DNA of 64,000 nt from Pontederia crassipes (taxonomy: Eukaryota > Streptophyta > Magnoliopsida > Commelinales > Pontederiaceae), in NCBI GenBank assembly GCA_030549335.1, contig CM060183.1, positions 36,702,768 through 36,766,767 on the forward strand. Direction: 5' to 3'. The notes below the pieces were generated by a model, which saw only the letters and a list, made by a program, of their open reading frames with translations, was not told where the DNA came from and made no database searches. Shown piece by piece: positions 10,776 through 21,572 of the stretch. Position numbers and translations under genes: made by a program. Numbering within the stretch: the stretch's first letter is position 1; the number at the start of each line of letters is the position of its first letter.

Positions 10776-10840
10776 GCGACTTTACAATGACAGTTCCTGG
10801 TTTTGCCGTCACTGGAGAAATGGGCAGGTTGCGTTGTTGA
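10776..10840 (+). CDS. Possible last exon of the PPR gene
   Basis: A polypyrimidine-rich stretch ending TTGTAG (10775) precedes GCGACTTTACAATGACAG. If joined to position 9480 (...CCTGAAG|GTGACT donor), the reading frame is kept as NDPEGDFTMTVPGFAVTG and so on, with a stop at 10838-10840 and a 689-residue product. The downstream broken copy keeps related sequence (about 11813-11870). This is inference from splice phase only; without transcripts the unspliced 680-residue form is equally possible. Confidence 0.4.
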
Positions 10841-11245
10841 ATCCAGAGTTTCCTTATGTTCTAAAGAGAAAAATCCCGTTGCTTAGGTAAAATCCTAATT
10901 TCCATGTCTTCTCAAGGGATAATGTCCTTACAATCATTCAATTTGCAAAAAAAAAAAAGCATGGTGTCTCACATATTCTTGAGGCTAATAATACGGTCAA
11001 GTCTGAATTCTTCATTAGCTTGGCACCCTCCCTAAATCCTGCAGCATGAAGTTTCATGGGGGCTGGTGCAACCTAAACATTCTTTTATCATTTCTGAACA
11101 AAATTCAAACATTAACTCTATCTTTAAATGTATATAATTATTTAATTGATATCTATTAGGAATCTTACTGATAGTCTAATTAGGAGGAATGTGGTAGCCA
11201 TCTCATTCCTCATTTGAATTGAAAGCTGCATTATTGAAAATTCTG

Positions 11246-11660
11246 TGGATGAGGGTTGCTGGTACTTTTGTGATCTCAAAGAGATTCATCAAATGAAACC
11301 CAAATTAGAGCATTATGACTGTCTTGACCTTCTTGGCCGAGCTGGATTTTTGGATGAGGCAGAATGACAGATAAGATCGATACTGAAAGGAGGTGTTCAA
11401 AATGTGTTTACCACTATGGGGGTCTCTCTTATCAGCATGTAAGATTCATGGAAATATAGAGATGTGAGAAAGACTAACTAAAACAGTATCTGAGCTAGAA
11501 AATGAGAAGTTGTGTGCATACATTGGTCGCTAATATTTATGCAATAGCAAATTGGTGGGAGGATGTGAACAAATTAGGAATAGCAAATAGTTCTAAAGGT
11601 GTTTTAGGATTGCATAAGTTCCATGAAACTCAAGACAGCATAATGGCTTATCTGGAAATG
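11246..11660 (+). pseudogene. Broken 3' copy of the PPR gene
   Basis: Starts abruptly at GTGGATGAGGGTTGC, matching 8937 onward in the intact gene (VDEGRRYFRDLKEI region), and follows it to about the ...YAAANRWEDVNK region (about 11568). It then jumps to sequence matching about 10535 in the 3' flank. It contains in-frame stops (GCAGAATGACAG where the intact gene has GCAGAAGGACTG), frameshifts and a deletion. It is the left end of a tandem duplication of 8937-11245 and is not functional. Confidence 0.85.
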
Positions 11661-12751
11661 AGAGTAAGAATCTATGTTCTGAGTTTTTGAGATTTTTCAC
11701 TTTGGCGGTCATTTAAACATTTTAGAAATATTCTTAGATAACCCAGTAATTGTCTCAGCAACAATCATCCAAAGTTTACTTCTTTTCACTTTTTTTTTCT
11801 CTGAAATTGTCGACAACTTTACAATAACAGTTCCTGGTTTTTCCATCACTGGATAGATGATGGCAGGTTGCAATGTTGAATCCAGAGTTTCCTGGCGTTC
11901 TAGAAGCAGAAATCTCATTGCTTAGGTAAAATCCTAATTCCATGTCTTCTCCATGGAAAAAATTCCATATAACTGGATGTCTGAGTTCTCGTTTCCATTG
12001 CATGGGGTTTGGATGTCCTATTCATACGATATTCTAATTAGAAGTTCTTAATCCGCTTTTATCATCTTTTGTTTTAAGATAAATGTTGCAACACCAGCGT
12101 AATTTAAAGTTGCATCATGGTTGTTATACAAAACATATTCTTACGGTAGTGTCATAGAAACTTCCTAAATACATGTTTGTCCTTGCAATCATTCTTCAAC
12201 TTTCTCGGGTGCTGCGTTCTCCTATTGGCACACTCCCGCTGGGGTACCTGGGCCTGCCACTGACTGATAGACGTGTTGTGATGTAGGAGATAAGATATAA
12301 TTTATTAGTTGTTATTGTTATCTTTATCCTTTTAGATTACTTAGATTCTCTTAGTTAGCATTCTTATTTATTGTTATTTTTATCTTTTTAGATTTTAAAT
12401 TAGTTTAGATTTGATTGTAAAATGCTTATAAATAGGCATGAACTCTTTTGTTATTGGGAGTTCAATTATTATCCAATTATTCATTAAACCTGTGTGGTTT
12501 TGTTTCTCGGTGGATTCCGAGTTTATCAAGCTATTGATGGTGCTTTGAACCATCAACCTCTTTTGGGATTCGTCCGAAAGTTGTAATCTCCTCCACTTTG
12601 CAATCCCCCGCTGCTTCAAGTGGTATCAGAGCCTTCGAGGAGATTTACCTCTTCATTTTGGTGCTAGTCTTCTCCCCCATCATCCATTTATTATTTTATT
12701 TTTCTTGTTTTAGTTTTTTCTTATCATTCATAACTTATTCATCCTTTATTT

Positions 12752-13180
12752 TTGTTTTCTCCTCTTTGTTATCTCCAATTCGTTGCATCATTATCATTCT
12801 TTTTCTTTCTCTCTCATGATTTGTTAGTTTATATTTTTTTTATCTTTTTTTTTATTATTTTAACTAACAACATAAGGACAGAACCACCATCATTTAATGG
12901 TTATTTTCATGTTGATGAATTTTTACACTGGATTTCTAAAGTTGATCATTTATTTGATTATTGGGATATTTCATATCTCAACAAGCTAAATTAGTGGCAA
13001 ACAAATTTTCAGGCAGAGCACTTTCTTGATGAAAAGATAATAAACAATTACGAGTTTGTTATCACAAACAACCTATTCGGACATGGAGAAAGTTGAAAAA
13101 AATACTCGTCGAATATTTTTTGCCTTCATCATATCATTATCTTGTTTTTCAGCAATCAAACAAATATCAACAAGAGGCAA
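12752..13180 (+). pseudogene. Decayed gag of the compact LTR element
   Basis: The frame at 12752-12994 gives NNIRTEPPSFNGYFHVDEFL, then HWISKVDHLFDYWDIS, like the start of Ty3/gypsy retrotransposon gag. It stops at 12992. Further gag-like words follow in another frame (NPIRTWRKLKKILVEYFLPS-like, about 13070-13125). No zinc knuckle is visible. A single stop and at least one frame change make it non-coding as it stands. Confidence 0.65.
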
Positions 13181-13717
13181 AATTTATTGCAAGAAGTGCA
13201 AGTTCATTTAAAGAACATAAAAAATTCGATTGAGAAAGTTCAACAACGATTGAAGAATATAATCAATAAAATGCTTGAGACTCCAGAATATATAAAATCT
13301 TGTGAAGATCAATTGCTTTTAGAAGTTGTTACAATTCCAATTGAAGAATTGCCAGATACTATTGAAGATATCAAGATCCATCCAAATATTGAAGAGTTTG
13401 TTATTTTGGATTTTTCTTCTGAGTCAAAAGAAGATAAATTTATTCAAGAGGTGGATGAAATCTTAGAACTAAATTCGTCAACTAACAAAAAAGATCCACT
13501 TCAAATGCTTCAAGTTGATCTAATATGCATGAAAGTTTTTGTCAACACTAAATATTTTATGCGGATTGCATTTTCAAGTCAAGATTTGAGGACAATATGT
13601 TGTTATTTGGTGATGAATGATTTATATGATAAGTTGAGAAAGAAGACAAGACCACAACAAGATGTGAAGCATGATCCTCCAATGCAATTTTCAGAGTTCG
13701 AGGTCGAACTCTTTTGA
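13142..13717 (+). CDS. Unassigned 191-residue frame inside the compact LTR element
   Basis: An open frame of 191 codons fills the space where pol would be. The product is hydrophilic: an N-terminal Lys/Gln/Asn-rich stretch of likely helix (LQEVQVHLKNIKNSIEKVQQ), an acidic middle (FSSESKEDKFIQEVDEILEL), and a C-terminal part ending FSEFEVELF just before the purine tract. I recognise no domain. In AT-rich DNA a frame this long is unlikely by chance, but translation is unproven. It could be a diverged gag C-terminus or captured host sequence. It shares strand and context with the gag relic just upstream. Confidence 0.45.
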   Translation: MFFSNQTNINKRQNLLQEVQVHLKNIKNSIEKVQQRLKNIINKMLETPEYIKSCEDQLLLEVVTIPIEELPDTIEDIKIHPNIEEFVILDFSSESKEDKFIQEVDEILELNSSTNKKDPLQMLQVDLICMKVFVNTKYFMRIAFSSQDLRTICCYLVMNDLYDKLRKKTRPQQDVKHDPPMQFSEFEVELF

Positions 13718-15795
13718 AGAAAGGGAGACTGATGTAGGAGATAAGATATAATTTATTAGTTGTTATTGTTATTTTTATCCTTTTAGATTACTTAAATTCT
13801 CTTAGTTAGCATTCTTATTTATTGTTATTTTTATTTTTTTAGATTTTAAATTAGTTTAGATTTGATTGTAAAATGCTTATAAATAGGCATGAACTCTTTT
13901 GTTATTGGGAGTTCAATTATTATTCAATTATTCATTAAACCTGTGTGGTTTTGTTTCTCGGTGGATTCCGAGTTTATAAAGCTATTGATGGTGCTTTGAA
14001 AGTTATAATCTCCTCCACTTTGCGATCCCCCGCTGCGTCATGTTGCCTCAAGGGACTGGCACCGGTGATCAAAAGGGTGGAGCAGCGCTTGACGGGATGA
14101 GATCTAGGTTGCTATCCCGGGGTGGCCGGCTAAATCTGCTCTGCCATGTTCTCTCAGCTTTGCCTATATATTTCATGACGGTTCTGAGAATCCCGCGAGC
14201 GCTTCATAGATATATTGAGAATGCGTTTCCTTTGGCAGACCAGTACTGGTGGATAGCGTAACCCGCATCTTGCGTCCTCTGAAATTATTTGCCGCCCTAC
14301 TGTGGATGGCGGTCTTGGCGTTCTCAACCTTCGACGAATGAATACTGCCCTTCTCACGAAGTGGGTAGTATGTATTATGGGGCAGAAGCGCGATATGTGG
14401 TCCTCTGTTTTTTATGCATGCTATGGCCACAACCTGAACTGGGACTCGAGAATGAAGGTGGAAAGTGGGGCTTCCTCTTTTTGGAGGGGGGTTGTGGAAA
14501 TCATGCCTCAGGTTCGGCAGTTCTTTTCCTGCCTACCCTGGGCAGGGGATCTGGGTTCCTTTTTTGGCAGCTGGTCGAGCCTGAACCCCCTCGCGTTGGA
14601 TTTCCCTCGACTGTTTCAACTGGCAGCTGATAGAAACGAGGCAGTGGCAGGCTGCTGGTCTATCCATGATAGTATTGGTGGTGGTACGTGGTTTCCGACC
14701 TTTTCTACAATTCTCTCTGAACATAGGTTTGAGGAGCTGGTCTTACTGCTGGGGCGAATCGCTCACCTGTTCCCTAACACTGATATGAAGGACGGCTGGA
14801 GGTGGAGATCGGATACTTTCAGTGTTTGAGGTTTACTCCCTGCTTGGTGGGGGTCATGGCAATCAAAGTAATGAGTTCCTACTGACATGTAGACTAATCT
14901 GGAAATCAAGGGCCCCCCTCAAGGTGCAGGTTTTCTCTTGGCTGCTGCATCGAAAAAGAATTCTCACCAAGGTTTACAGATCACGCTGGGTCGATGGTGC
15001 TGACACTTGCTTTCCATTGTGTGGACAGGCGGATGAGGATACTGCCCACTTGTTTTTTGGGTGTTTGGTGGCCCATCAGGTCTGGGCAGAGGCAGATATT
15101 AGATGGATTGATTCTTCTTCGGAGGTATCCTTTTGGCGGTTTTTCTGGCGGTCTTTCTGCAATGGTTGCAGAAACCTTCATCAATGCGTGTACATTTCCA
15201 GGTGGCAGAGGGCTCGTCCATTGGCCTACATTTGGGCCATTTGGCTGCAACAGAATGGCGCCATTTTCCGGAATGGACGTGTTTATGCTGAGAATGTTGG
15301 CGTCCATGTTAAGGCGATTTTTTTGGAATGGAAAAAGTATCTGTAGTGTGGTACAAACTGTAATCTGGTGGCGATGCGCACCTTTTTTTCTCACCTTTGT
15401 TTCGCATTTATTTCCTAAGCTGCTGTAACTCTTTTCACATCAATGAAACTCCAGGATGACCACCCCCTTGCTAGTCATCCTTTCTTGTTCCAAAAAAAAA
15501 ACTTGCATAAAAAAACATGGCGCCTCACATATTCTTGAGGCTAATAATACGTCAAATCTGACCTCTTCATTAGTTTGGCACCCTTCCTGAATCCCACATT
15601 AGCGCAAATAATCTTCATCAGAGGTTGGTGCAAAGTAAATGATCTCTGATCATTTCCGAACAGCACTCAAACATTAACTTTGTCTTCAAATGCATGTAAT
15701 TAGTTAATTGTTATAGATAAGGAATCCTACTGAATCCAACGAGGTGGCATTTGGAAGCCATCTCATTTCTCATCTGAAGTGAAAGCTATGTTATT

Positions 15796-17590
15796 GAAAT
15801 TTATGTGTGCGCTTTTAGCTCAGCAAATGCTTGTTCTAATTTTGGACCTGGATTTCATTGGATTTGCTTCATTAATGGGTGTTTCATGTTTGGTTCAGGA
15901 AATTGAGAGACCTTTTATCAAATTGGCATAATCAAAGAAGGATCTTTGTGATATACCGACTCCAACTGGGCGTTTGGATAATTGTAAACTGTAATTTGTA
16001 CTTTGTAGTCGATTTTTACTATTTGGAATGCCTTTTTCACATCACGAGTCATCTTTTTGTTCATGTTTTCAGCATCCTGAGCATGGATTTTTACTAGTTG
16101 GAATGCCGTTTTCACGTCACGAGTCATCTTTTTTGCTAATGTTTTCAGCATCCTGAGCATGGATATAGTGAAAATCTAGTGTAATTTCCCCCTTTTTCTT
16201 TCACATGTGAAGCAAGGCATCCTTTAGTAGACCATCTTCTCAAAAAAGTATAGTAGACAATTTTAAATTACAAAGATATATTTTGTTTTCTATTTTCTAT
16301 TTGTGATTTTTTAATCATAATAAGCAAGTTATGTGCATTTGAGGGACTAGCTGGGAGGGATATGCATTCTTAATATATTAATGGAATAATAATAATTTCA
16401 TATCATGGTTAAAGTTCTTTGTCTTTTGGTGTAACCATTGATGGATTCCTTGTGAACCAAATTTTAGTATCAGTTCTCAGCATGGTAAGTAGTCATTTTA
16501 ATTCTAATATTTTAAAAATTTTATCATTTCACGCACTTATGTTGTTTACTTCCAGTATTAATAGTTTTTAAACTGTTCAATCATAAAATTTAATATTACT
16601 TGTTTTCAATCTGAATTTTCTCCCAGTTCAGCTCATATCAAATTCTATTATGTAATTTAGTTTTATAATAAAGTTTCCACATCTTTTTATATAAGTAGAC
16701 AATAAAATTAATATTATTTTTTTAATGTTAACAGTATATATATGTGTGTGTATATTAAATTTAACAATATTTCTTTTGTTTTTATATATCACATCTTTTA
16801 TTAATCCTTGTAATATTATAATGTTTTAATTTATTTTTGAATTATTAGGCGTATGCATATGAAGAATATATTTATTGTTTCTAGACGAGGATTATAAAAC
16901 CTTCTAACTAACAAGGGATACCAGAATAATTTTTTTTAAAAGAGTACAACTTACTTTATATGTTCTCTTATGGAGTGTATTTCATACATTCACTTAGACG
17001 TCATCTAGGTTAGGTAGCATGCAATCAATTTTTATATAATTAATATGTAATCAATAAATAAGGATCATTAAATTTAATTTCTATTGAATTTAATGTTAAG
17101 TTATTAAATTTAATCTTAATCATGTAATATCATTCAACGGTTTAGATTCTTGTACAACTTTTAGTTGTATATTACTTTAAACCCTATAAGATGATTAATT
17201 TTTATCTAGGCAAAAATACGATGATTTCATTTTTACAATAATCGCAGCTTTAATCAAAGTCTATTGTATGCTAAAGATCCTAAGATTTAAAGCTGATACA
17301 TATATCAAACATAGACTGAGTTGATATATGTAATCAATTACTTTTTACAATTATATCAAAAAGTAATAGAGATTTTACTTTTTACAATTAATTACTTTTT
17401 ACGTATATCAATAGTAATTGATATAATTGTAAAATTACTTTTTATAATTGTAAAATTACTTTCTGATTTTACTTTCAGATAAAGTGATTTTACTTTTTAC
17501 AATTATATCAATTACTTTCTGATAACATAGTCTATTACGTATACTTTTTACAATTACTTTATTCCAAACATAGACTATTACGTTGATATA
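15796..17590. other. AT-rich spacer with short tandem repeats
   Basis: No gene is supported. It contains the 75-bp tandem repeat at 16012, long AT-rich DNA, and at about 17338-17560 a cluster of imperfect ACTTTTTACAATTA words in both orientations, which look like repeated slippage or decayed MITE ends. Confidence 0.5.
16012..16162. repeat. Two-copy 75-bp tandem repeat
   Basis: ATTTTTACTATTTGGAATGC through TTTTCAGCATCCTGAGCATGG (16012-16086) is repeated with few changes at 16087-16162. The minus-strand frame reading through it is a by-product of the repeat. Confidence 0.85.
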
Positions 17591-20399
17591 TGTAACATCC
17601 TAAGATTTTACTAGGGTAATAAAGTAATTTGCTAATTGAATTAGTAAATATTAATGGATTAAAAGTATGAATAGAAAGGAAAAAAAAAGGAAAAGAAAGG
17701 GAAATTAAATATATTAAAAGTAGGAATTGTAGTTAGATCGAGATTCAAAAGAACGTTTAATGGATATAGGACTTTCAAATAGGATAGAATTGAGAGTCTT
17801 GCGGTTTAAAAATATTTTAGTCATTAAAATAATATTTATTATTAAAATAATATTTATTATTATTTTAATTTAAAAGATTAGATGTTAAAATATTATGGAA
17901 TTAAATAATTCCTAAAATTAGATAAAAGGAAGAAATAATAGAATAAGGTAAAAATAGAATTTGATTGAGAGAAGATATGGATGGAATACAAAGAAATTTG
18001 AGTAGAGATGAATTTTAACAGGTATGATTATGAAATAATTAGTAAAATTCTAATTTAATTAAATTTAAATATTTAAGAGACATTAATTAATGTTGGATGG
18101 CCACGATTGATGTAAAAATAACTCAAAGCCCAATGTGAGGAAAAAACCTACTTTAAGAACTATAAATAAAGCCTATAAGGTGGCTAGAAACTCTTATTAG
18201 CCTTCACAAAATTTTGTACAACGAATCATATTTTCTCCTTCATTTGCACGCAATTTGAGAAGAACCAAAGTGCAACCAGTGGCGCGTTACAAAGCTTGCG
18301 CATAGGAGAACGTCCTCCAAGTGATGACCGCGAATTTCAGTACGTCGTTCGAACGCAGAGGGTGGCCAAAGATTTGGCGTTCGTGCAGTAGTCTAACAAA
18401 AGGATTTAGTTGGTTTTTCAGACAATTTTAAGTAGGTAGGGGATCCCATAATGTTGGTTTTTCATGACATGGAACTCTATTCTTCTTTCTTTTGTATTGA
18501 GATTTCATTGATATAGATATTGCATCCATTGAACATTGTATAGTATAAATATGATGACCAAAAATTACACTGGAACACACGACTTCTCGCCGATGGCACA
18601 ACCCAACCCGAGTTCTGTCATGCCCGACTCGAGTTCTATGAAACTCGGACCGAACCAAAGCCAGAACTGGACCGAGTTAATTGAATTTGGCTCGGGTTCC
18701 GAGGAGCGCGGCCCGAGTTTAGCTTCGGCCAGAAACGAGTGCAGCGCATCGGACGTAGGACGTGAACTGTAGCCAATTCGGCTCGGGTTCACGTCATATC
18801 CGACCCGAGTTTATTGTGACCGAGGAGATTGAATGTTCCAAACATGACCCGAGTTCCACCCAATGCATGCCGGATTCTAAAGGACAAAATACCACTTTTA
18901 TGGATTTATTAATATTGAATCGAGTCATTAGTATTGTTGATCGTTCTTGATCATTTGATTATCATCTTGATAATATTGTTAGCATATCTAGTCACATTGT
19001 TATTAATATATCTGATTTTGATATTGATCATATTACTCCATCAGATTATATTATTGATCCTAGTATAATGGATTAACATTATCATTGATTGTATTATTAT
19101 TATCACATTCGATCATGATATTGATTATAATATTGATATATTGACCTTATCATCGAGTGTTCTTGATCAGATTTTTGTCCTCCCTGATTTTGTTGTTATC
19201 ATATCTGATGTTATTGTTATCGTATTTGATCATATTGTTATCTTTTGATTATAACGTACTCATATTTGACTTCATTGTCATCGATCGATTAGTATATCCA
19301 ATTATGTCAGTGATTATAATATTGATTCAGTAGTTTTCTTCTGATTGAATCTTGTTAAAACTAAAATAAATTATCAAAGATAGAAGTGTTAGGTAAATAA
19401 GATAAAAGATTAAAACTGTTGGGTCTCATGTTCTTCGATTGTCTTTTGAACCATATCGTTATTGTTATTGTATAGCGCAGATAGTGTGCTTAAATGTTTG
19501 AGATGTCATTTTTAGAGAAGTTATGATTATCCTTTGATGGCCATGGTCTTCCATCATCATGAATTATTATTAGCGTTATTATTGGAGGACGGCTTGTCCA
19601 CTGATTTATATGATCGAGACATGGAGTTTTCTATAACTGACTGAGTGCTCCCTATTGTATTGGATAATTCCGAATATTGATAAATTGAATTGAATTGAAA
19701 TGAATCGAAATGAATTGAATTGAAATGAATCGAAATGAATTGAATTGAAATCGAATATATCATGATCATTTGGGTACTGGTGTTGACTGACATTGCCTCC
19801 GCCTATTGAATTGAATGAAATTATTATTTGCCAATGACCATTGATATTGAATTAAAAATTATTAAATTGAATACTGTCATGGTGATCAGGCATCATTGAT
19901 ATTGTTAATTGTTAAATCGATATTAATCGGTCATTTGACCTTCTCCTTATCCTTCCAGTTGATCTCCTATTGTTATATTGAATGATCGATCTAATGCTCT
20001 ACTGTTAATTGAGCAATCTCATATTAATAAAGAAATTGTTAATTATTAATTATTATCTCTATTGATTGATCTTAGGACTTTAGCCTGATATTTCACATTG
20101 ATCTATTGATATTGATCTATCATCATATTGGCTCATTGTATATTGATTCATTGATCACCGAATCGGATTGTTCACATGCTCAATTGATTTGTTGGGGTGG
20201 CTCCTCTAACGGTGATATGCATATGAATATGGGGGCCATTATTGAATAGGTTATTGTATAAGAGTTTTAATAACTTCTTCTGCATATTATAAAGTTTGTT
20301 ATATTTTAGTCTTTCGCTATTGTAAATGATCATAGTTAAGTCATAGAATTGAGTGACATCGTCGAGATAGTCTTCTGGACAGAATCTCGAAACGTTATA
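17591..20399. repeat. Probable solo LTR, Ty3-type, with CCCGAGTT-rich tract
   Basis: Begins TGTAACATCC and ends AACGTTATA (one change from the expected GTTACA). ATATA (17586-17590) and AAATA (20400-20404) could be a decayed 5-bp target duplication. A TATA-like CTATAAATAAAG lies at about 18170. Four CCCGAGTT words occur at 18607, 18712, 18804 and 18848. They are followed by about 1.3 kb of low-complexity DNA built from ATTGATCAT/TTGTTATCAT-like words and a GAATTGAATTGAAATG microsatellite (about 19683-19750). No coding capacity or second LTR is seen. Confidence 0.6.
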
Positions 20400-20726
20400 A
20401 AATAAGTCATTACTATTCTATTTTATTTTTTTAGTTGAATTAGTCTGACACTAACAATTTCAAAAAAGTTTCATAAATTGGAATAAAAAAACACAATGAA
20501 GGAAGCCGAACCAAACCGGTACCGTGTTTGAAGAAAATTGAATTTGTTCTCATTTTTGTAAATGACTACATGATGTCGTGTGAGTTACTAAGGCTGTATT
20601 TGAAATAACTTTTTCAATTTGCTTTTTTTTTTACAAATGAATTCGCTTTTCTTCATTTTGATGTTTCATAATAATTTTAGAAATTATTTTTTCACATCAT
20701 TATCCCTAATTCATAACACATTTTGT

Positions 20727-21298
20727 TAGGGGTGAAAGTAGTTCGGGTTGGTTCAGATTTTTGATTTAAAAAAATCAACAATTATTTTTCGGGTCGATTT
20801 TTAAAATTAGAAAGATCACCCTAAAACTATTTTGAAAAAATAAAAACCATCCTTTAACGGGTCGATTTTTTCGGATGATTTTTTGGGAGCCCTATTTTTA
20901 TATAATTATATTTTAAAAATATATTTAATAACTTAAAATTAATATAAAAATATTTAATTTTATATTAAATATAAAATATACTACTAAAATTTTAAAGTTA
21001 TTAAATTTGAGTTTGATAATGTGATAGAAAAGTATGAAATTTTATACAAAAAAATGTTATATCTATAATAAAATAATTAATAATATATGTATTAATTATA
21101 TAAATAAAAAAATTATAAATAAAAATCGGACTCCACCTACGATTTTTTTGGATGGAGCCCTAATTTTAACGGATGGATTTTAATTTATTAAAAATTATCC
21201 TAAATCATATACGGACTCCTAATTTTTTAGTTTTTTCGGTTCGATTTTTTCAGGTTGGATGAATTTTTTGGGTTGGTCGGATTTTTCTTACACCCCTA
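20727..21298. mobile_element. hAT-type MITE with 8-bp target duplication
   Basis: Ends are TAGGGGTGAAAG and TTACACCCCTA (inverted). Flanks CATTTTGT (20719-20726) and CATTTTGC (21299-21306) match at 7 of 8 positions. The interior repeats CGGGTTGG/CGGGTCGATTTTT words near both ends and is AT-rich in the middle; no coding capacity. It sits just upstream of CLPR1. Confidence 0.85.
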
Positions 21299-21306
21299 CA
21301 TTTTGC

Positions 21307-21572
21307 ATTGGGGTCCATTTAAAAACTTTTTTTTAAAAAAATTTACTTTGTCATCCAGTTTTTCCACACACACCCCTAAAACAAGTCACTTCAAAACACA
21401 ATGAGCGGAGCTGAACCAAACCGGTACCGTCGTCCACTATGTTGCAAAGAGAATAACGGGAAATCACGACACGTTACAAAAGTAAAACCGATATTTATGC
21501 TATGGTTCGCGTTGTTGCCGTCTATTTCTTCTCTCATTGTGCGGGCGAGCGGGTTTGAGAGGTTTGGAAGCC
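21307..21572 (+). promoter_or_regulatory. CLPR1 proximal upstream region
   Basis: Between the MITE and the CLPR1 start codon. It contains GAACCAAACCGGTACCG (about 21414), which also occurs at about 20508, upstream of the MITE, each preceded by AACACAATGA. So part of the promoter has a second, older copy about 0.9 kb away. No clear TATA box was identified. Confidence 0.4.

Larger units (their letters stand above)
12279..14040 (+). mobile_element. Compact LTR retrotransposon (TR-GAG/LARD-like) with perfect 5-bp target duplication
   Basis: LTRs at 12279-12618 and 13730-14040 begin TGATGTAGGAGATAAG and end CTGCTTCA or CTGCGTCA. They are almost identical except for a deletion of about 28 bp in the right one. 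TGTTG flanks exactly at 12274-12278 and 14041-14045. A PBS matching initiator-Met tRNA (TGGTATCAGAGC) is at 12621 and a purine tract (AAGAAAGGGAGAC) ends at 13729. The interior has a decayed Ty3-type gag segment (PSFNGYFHVDEFLHWISKVD) and a 191-codon frame. There is no protease, RT, RNase H or integrase, so it needs helper proteins. High LTR similarity implies a fairly recent insertion. Confidence 0.92.
12203..15499 (+). mobile_element. 5'-truncated L1-type LINE, split by an LTR element
   Basis: The left part (12203-12273) encodes GTLPLGYLGLPLTDRR. After the LTR element the reading continues with RLLSRGGRLNLLCHVLSALP (reverse-transcriptase C-terminal region), a linker, and an RT-associated zinc-knuckle domain (SWLLHRKRILTKVYRSRW...CFPLCG...EDTAHLFFGC, about 14920-15345). 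Stops and frameshifts interrupt it. It ends in a short 3' UTR and a poly-A run (15492-15500). AACTT flanks both sides (12198-12202 and 15500-15504). The paralogous flank at about 10925-10960 lacks the insertion and defines the site. Truncated at its 5' end and inactive. Confidence 0.88.
11246..15795. repeat. Tandem duplicate of the PPR 3' end and its downstream flank, split by a LINE
   Basis: Positions 11635-12202 plus 15500-15795 match 10575-11245 in order (for example CTCACATATTCTTGAGGCTA at 10968 and 15522, and AGCCATCTCATT at 11196 and 15756). The first copy ends where the second starts (about 11245), so the breakpoints are readable. The LINE at 12203 interrupts the second copy and is absent from the first. 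Confidence 0.85.

Noticed and set aside
14302-15428. Several 113-175-codon frames around 14.3-15.4 kb as separate genes
   Set aside because: They are pieces of the L1-type LINE C-terminal region in shifted frames.
18428-18950. Overlapping short frames around 18.4-18.95 kb as genes
   Set aside because: They come from the CCCGAGTT-rich tract, which lacks stop codons on both strands; no domain or start context.
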